DNA of 64,000 bases, from contig CM041776.1 of the NCBI GenBank assembly GCA_023374045.1, positions 345,959,636 through 346,023,635 on the forward strand, written 5' to 3'. Below the pieces are notes generated by a model. That model saw only the letters and a program-made list of their open reading frames with translations, was not told the origin of the DNA and made no database searches. Shown piece by piece: positions 61,037 to 64,000 of this stretch. The translations under genes were made by a program, and so were the position numbers. This stretch comes from Limonium bicolor. Taxonomy: Eukaryota > Streptophyta > Magnoliopsida > Caryophyllales > Plumbaginaceae. Positions within the stretch are counted from its first letter, which is position 1. Every line of letters begins with the position of its first letter.

Positions 61037-61223
61037 TGTCGTTGGAAATTCCTTTTCGAAGAATCGTGTTTTTATGAAATGCTTTGAAAAAGATTATAAA
61101 ACGACGGTTTCATTTCGGCACGCACGCTAATACATTTTTTAAAAAAGAAAGGCGACGACCCCTCTTATTGTAATTATTTTTTCTGAAATTTGCTTTATGG
61201 GGTGAGAATTTTTGGTGTCTACA
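61037..61223 (+). repeat. 3'-terminal segment of block Y, shared with block X
   Basis: Counterpart of 41617-41797; the homology stops at the same GTGTCTACA in both. Confidence 0.85.
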
Positions 61224-62855
61224 CCTAGGTTTCTAGAACCAAAAGGATTCTTCCCTCTATAACCATAATTCAAGTTCCTTTGACAATTTAAATTCTAAGC
61301 CTCTAAGGTGTTCCCCTTTGCCCATGTCAACAACCCTCTGAATTCCTCTTATTTTTATGCTCTTTTTCTTTCTCTTTCGCGCCTCTTTGTTCTTTTTTTC
61401 TTCTGAAATTCTAGTACATGTTTAGTCCTCAAACCGATAACTACCCTGATTTACATCTCACTACCCTTTGTTCCCCTTACTTACTTTTCAATGATTTATG
61501 TTGGCTTGTTGGGTATGGGTCAGGGTAGTGTAAGCGATTGCATAATTTTACAAATTCATGGGCATGATGTCTTTGCTCACGCATGCTACCAAGAAACTTC
61601 TTCTGCTAAAGGTGTTACCAATTTGAAACCATGGAGCTCAAGTTCTGGCCACATAGGATGCGATAGTAATTGGATACCCACCCCCATAATAGATCTTGAT
61701 TATAGAAGTGAAGATATGTTGCATGTACCCATACAGTGTGGTTATCATCTTCGTTCGACTATCTTAGAGGTGAATTTGGGGACGGCAAGACTATTTTACA
61801 CCAATTTAGGGAGGACCGCTACTTTGCTCACCAATTTGGGGTCATCGATGAATCTCTCTATGGGTGGAGGTTCGCATCAACAGTGTGGTTCATTGATTGG
61901 TACAATTAGCAAGCCGACAATTCCAACGGTTTTTTAGAGCTTGCACGCTTGTCTCGTCCCTGTGCACGCAGAAGGAGATTGAGGAGATTGAGGTGGTAGC
62001 CAAGGTGGTTATGGTGTGATAGTTATGCGAGTGTTTGGATATGCAATGCAAGAAGGAGTTGGTCGGTTCTGTAGATGTCAGTGGGAATTGATGGCCGTCG
62101 CACTGTGGGTTGAAGTCGGTAAAACAAGCAGTTCTCCCCTGTCTTTGTCTGATTCTACATTACCAACGTTAATTTAGTGTAATCCCCCCCCCCCTAAGTT
62201 TGCCTGAAAATAACAATAACACAAAGAGCATAGAAGGAGATGTTGGTGATCCTTGTGAGCACCGGTGGGGATTAGTGGTGGATGAAAATCTAGATTTGAC
62301 CGAACTTTGATTCACACTATGGTTATTGGAATTGAAGGGTAATAGCCAAGGTGGTGGATGAGTGGCAAAGTAGCTTTTAGTTGTCTTTCATCTATCTGTT
62401 ATTAAGAATAGACTGTAAGAACTTAGAGGGTATTGTATATTCCCTCGAGTTTGTTAGCCGCTTAGTTAAGATAGAGATCAAGTTTCACAAACCATATGAA
62501 AGTTTTTCCTTAGCCATGTTTCTCGTGCAACATCCCATCAGGGTCAAATTGCCATTAATAAGAGTATTCTTAGTCGTCTAGAATGTGTAAGGGTGATTTA
62601 AGATCTTGGCTTGTGTTGTGTTTCGTTATAACCTTAGTTAGGCAATGTTTAGTTGTTTTTTGTTATAGGTCTCTAAAAATTTGAATCATGTATTGCTAAG
62701 GTAATATAAAAGTATGAAAAAAAAAACTTTATCACATGTACGTACCAAGCTATTTTATTGAAGAGCTAAACATGTTCTATCCCTGCACCAAACTTAAGTT
62801 AGGGAACTTAGTCCTGTATGTGAAGCAATGTTAGAGGTTCTTGCATCAGCTAGAT
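61224..62855 (+). other. Unassigned sequence with one unrecognised 148-codon frame
   Basis: A frame at 61491-61937 starts MIYVGLLGMGQGSVSDCIIL and has ordinary composition, but I recognise no family. It lacks splice or neighbour support, so it may be chance. A run of twelve C lies near 62187. Confidence 0.3.
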
Positions 62856-63196
62856 TAAAGTGTCCATTCGGTTAATTTGATTAACCGAAAATTGAATGTT
62901 AAAAAAATAGGTTTATGGTTATTTTGGTTCAATAACCGAATTAACCAAAAACCGCATTTTTGTTCACTCAATTACCAAAAACTGAACCGGAAAGTGAATT
63001 AGTTGTGATTAATCATAATAAGTTCGGTTAACCAAAGTTTTAAAAGAAAAACTTACGACTTAAAATCGAACAGAAATAAAATTCAGCTAACCAAAAACCA
63101 AATTTTTTTAAAAAAGGGTTACAAAAAATGGTTTAAAAAACCAAAAAAATTGTTTTCAGTCATAACCAAATTAACCAAACAGTTTGGCCAGCCCTA
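62856..63196. mobile_element. hAT-type MITE with exact 8-bp target duplication
   Basis: AGCTAGAT flanks the 341-bp element on both sides (62848-62855 and 63197-63204). The right end is GGCCAGCCCTA; the left end TAAAGTGTCCA is a mutated inverse of it. The interior is rich in CGGTTAATT and AACCGAATTAACC words, like the MITE at 45869, but the terminal sequences differ. Confidence 0.82.
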
Positions 63197-63204
63197 AGCT
63201 AGAT

Positions 63205-63928
63205 CTTTGGCAATTAGAGTTTTGCAGCTCAATTACTTTTCTTCAGATCTATTCTAAATGCTAGCCTATGTAATAGGCCTATCCCTATATGGCGGGTTTT
63301 GCAAGGAGTCTTGGGCCTTAACAAAGGGTCAGGAGGGTCATTGAAGATATCCTGAACCAGAAGGAGCTTTAATCCTACGGAATATTTCTTAGCACGTGAG
63401 AAGGGAGGGTTGGGCTTCATGGCTCATTGATCCTAGTATGAGGGATTGGTGGGAGGATGTAGTAAGACAGTGGTTAGATGAGGATGATGTTTTGTACGTT
63501 TTGTCTATCTAGTAAGGGATGATGCTTGCAAAGATGTGTGGGAGTGGGGTCTGACTAAGTCAGGCCGGTTCACGCTTTAAGCCTGTCTGTTGTCTTGCGT
63601 TGTCCAATTACCATGGAGTATTTCATCTCATTTAGGGGATAGTCGGGTTGTTCATATCATCGCAAGAGTTAAGAAGTGTGACTTGCTTCCACAGGTTTTC
63701 CTTTTTGTTTATGTATGGCTTCCTACCTTGTAAGGTTGTTTGTCTGGTAAATGCAAGAGTTTCCTAAGGATAAATGTTTAGTGTGTGATGAGCTTGAAGG
63801 AGTTGTGTGTGCTTTTATCAATTATGAATTTGTAATTTCATTGGGGAGAGGAGGGGGTGAGCCTATCTGTTCGTCTTATTTATGACTTCGCAGGTGTGAC
63901 TCGATTCTTATGTACTATCTTAAGGAAG
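63205..63928. other. Intergenic sequence, no gene seen
   Basis: No recognisable coding or repeat content was found. Confidence 0.45.
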
Positions 63929-64000
63929 TGTAACACCCCAACCGCTAATCCTATGCTTACCGTCTAATCGTCCTATTAATCCTACGAGTTCGCAGCGGAA
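63929..64000 (+). repeat. Probable start of an LTR, runs off the window
   Basis: TGTAACACCCCAACCGCTAA at 63929 and the following CGCAGCGGAA resemble the LTR start of plant Ty3-gypsy chromoviruses (Tekay/Del type, TGTAACACCCC). Only 72 bp are in the window, so the call rests on the TG start and the motif alone. Confidence 0.45.

Larger units (their letters stand above)
56280..61223 (+). mobile_element. Long non-coding repeat block Y, same family as block X
   Basis: No protein domain is visible. It has the same order of low-complexity parts as block X: a GC-moderate start, TTGAATTGAATTG runs (57050-57120), GGGCTTGGGCC-rich sequence (57120-57660), paired ACGGATGAGAGATCCGCTAGG / ACGAATGAGAGACCCGTTAGG segments (57797 and 57959), then the shared terminal ~180 bp ending GTGTCTACA. 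It is likely an LTR or LTR-rich derivative of the same retrotransposon family. The left limit is approximate. Confidence 0.5.

Overview
The window is repeat-dense DNA from a flowering plant, most likely a eudicot. It carries one recognisable single-copy plant gene (TONNEAU1), multi-exon genes with plant splice signals, and plant-type MULE, CACTA, hAT and Ty1-copia elements. No bacterial or organellar genes are visible. I cannot name the species. Apart from TONNEAU1, nearly everything is transposable-element sequence, much of it nested.

Layout. 1-3614: right part of a Mutator-like (MULE) element with a broken transposase on the minus strand; it runs off the left edge. 5192-5460: small hAT-type MITE with a perfect 8-bp target duplication. 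6432-10676: TONNEAU1 homologue on the minus strand with seven exons; two small indels break its frame. 12411-27247: complete 14.8-kb CACTA (En/Spm) element with matching ends, a 3-bp duplication, palindromic subterminal repeats, a TNP2 transposase gene (decayed) and a second gene joining a Transposase_24-like region, a coiled coil, a DUF8039-like region and a Ulp1-type cysteine peptidase. 28397-about 35500: Ty1-copia element on the minus strand, split inside its reverse transcriptase by a second, gag-less Ty1-copia element (29727-33958). About 35500-41797 and 56280-61223: two related long non-coding blocks full of minisatellites that share the same final ~180 bp, probably LTRs or LTR-rich derivatives of one family.

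41798-56280: a plus-strand Ty1-copia element is interrupted twice. Its gag holds a pol-deleted copia element (42172-48633, itself carrying a hAT-type MITE), and further on a CACTA element (49519-56107). That CACTA element contains exons of an EDR1/CTR1-like protein kinase gene with splice sites in place, which is gene capture. 62856-63196: another hAT-type MITE with an 8-bp duplication. At 63929 a probable new LTR begins and runs off the right edge.

How it works together: only the TONNEAU1 locus would serve the host (cortical microtubule organisation). The CACTA element at 12411 supplies both of its own proteins and is the likeliest autonomous element, although its TNP2 frame is broken here. 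The rest record successive insertions, and the nesting gives a relative order: the outer copia elements are oldest, then the inner copia and CACTA insertions. Short indels recur in TONNEAU1 and several transposase frames, so real decay and residual assembly error should both be kept in mind.
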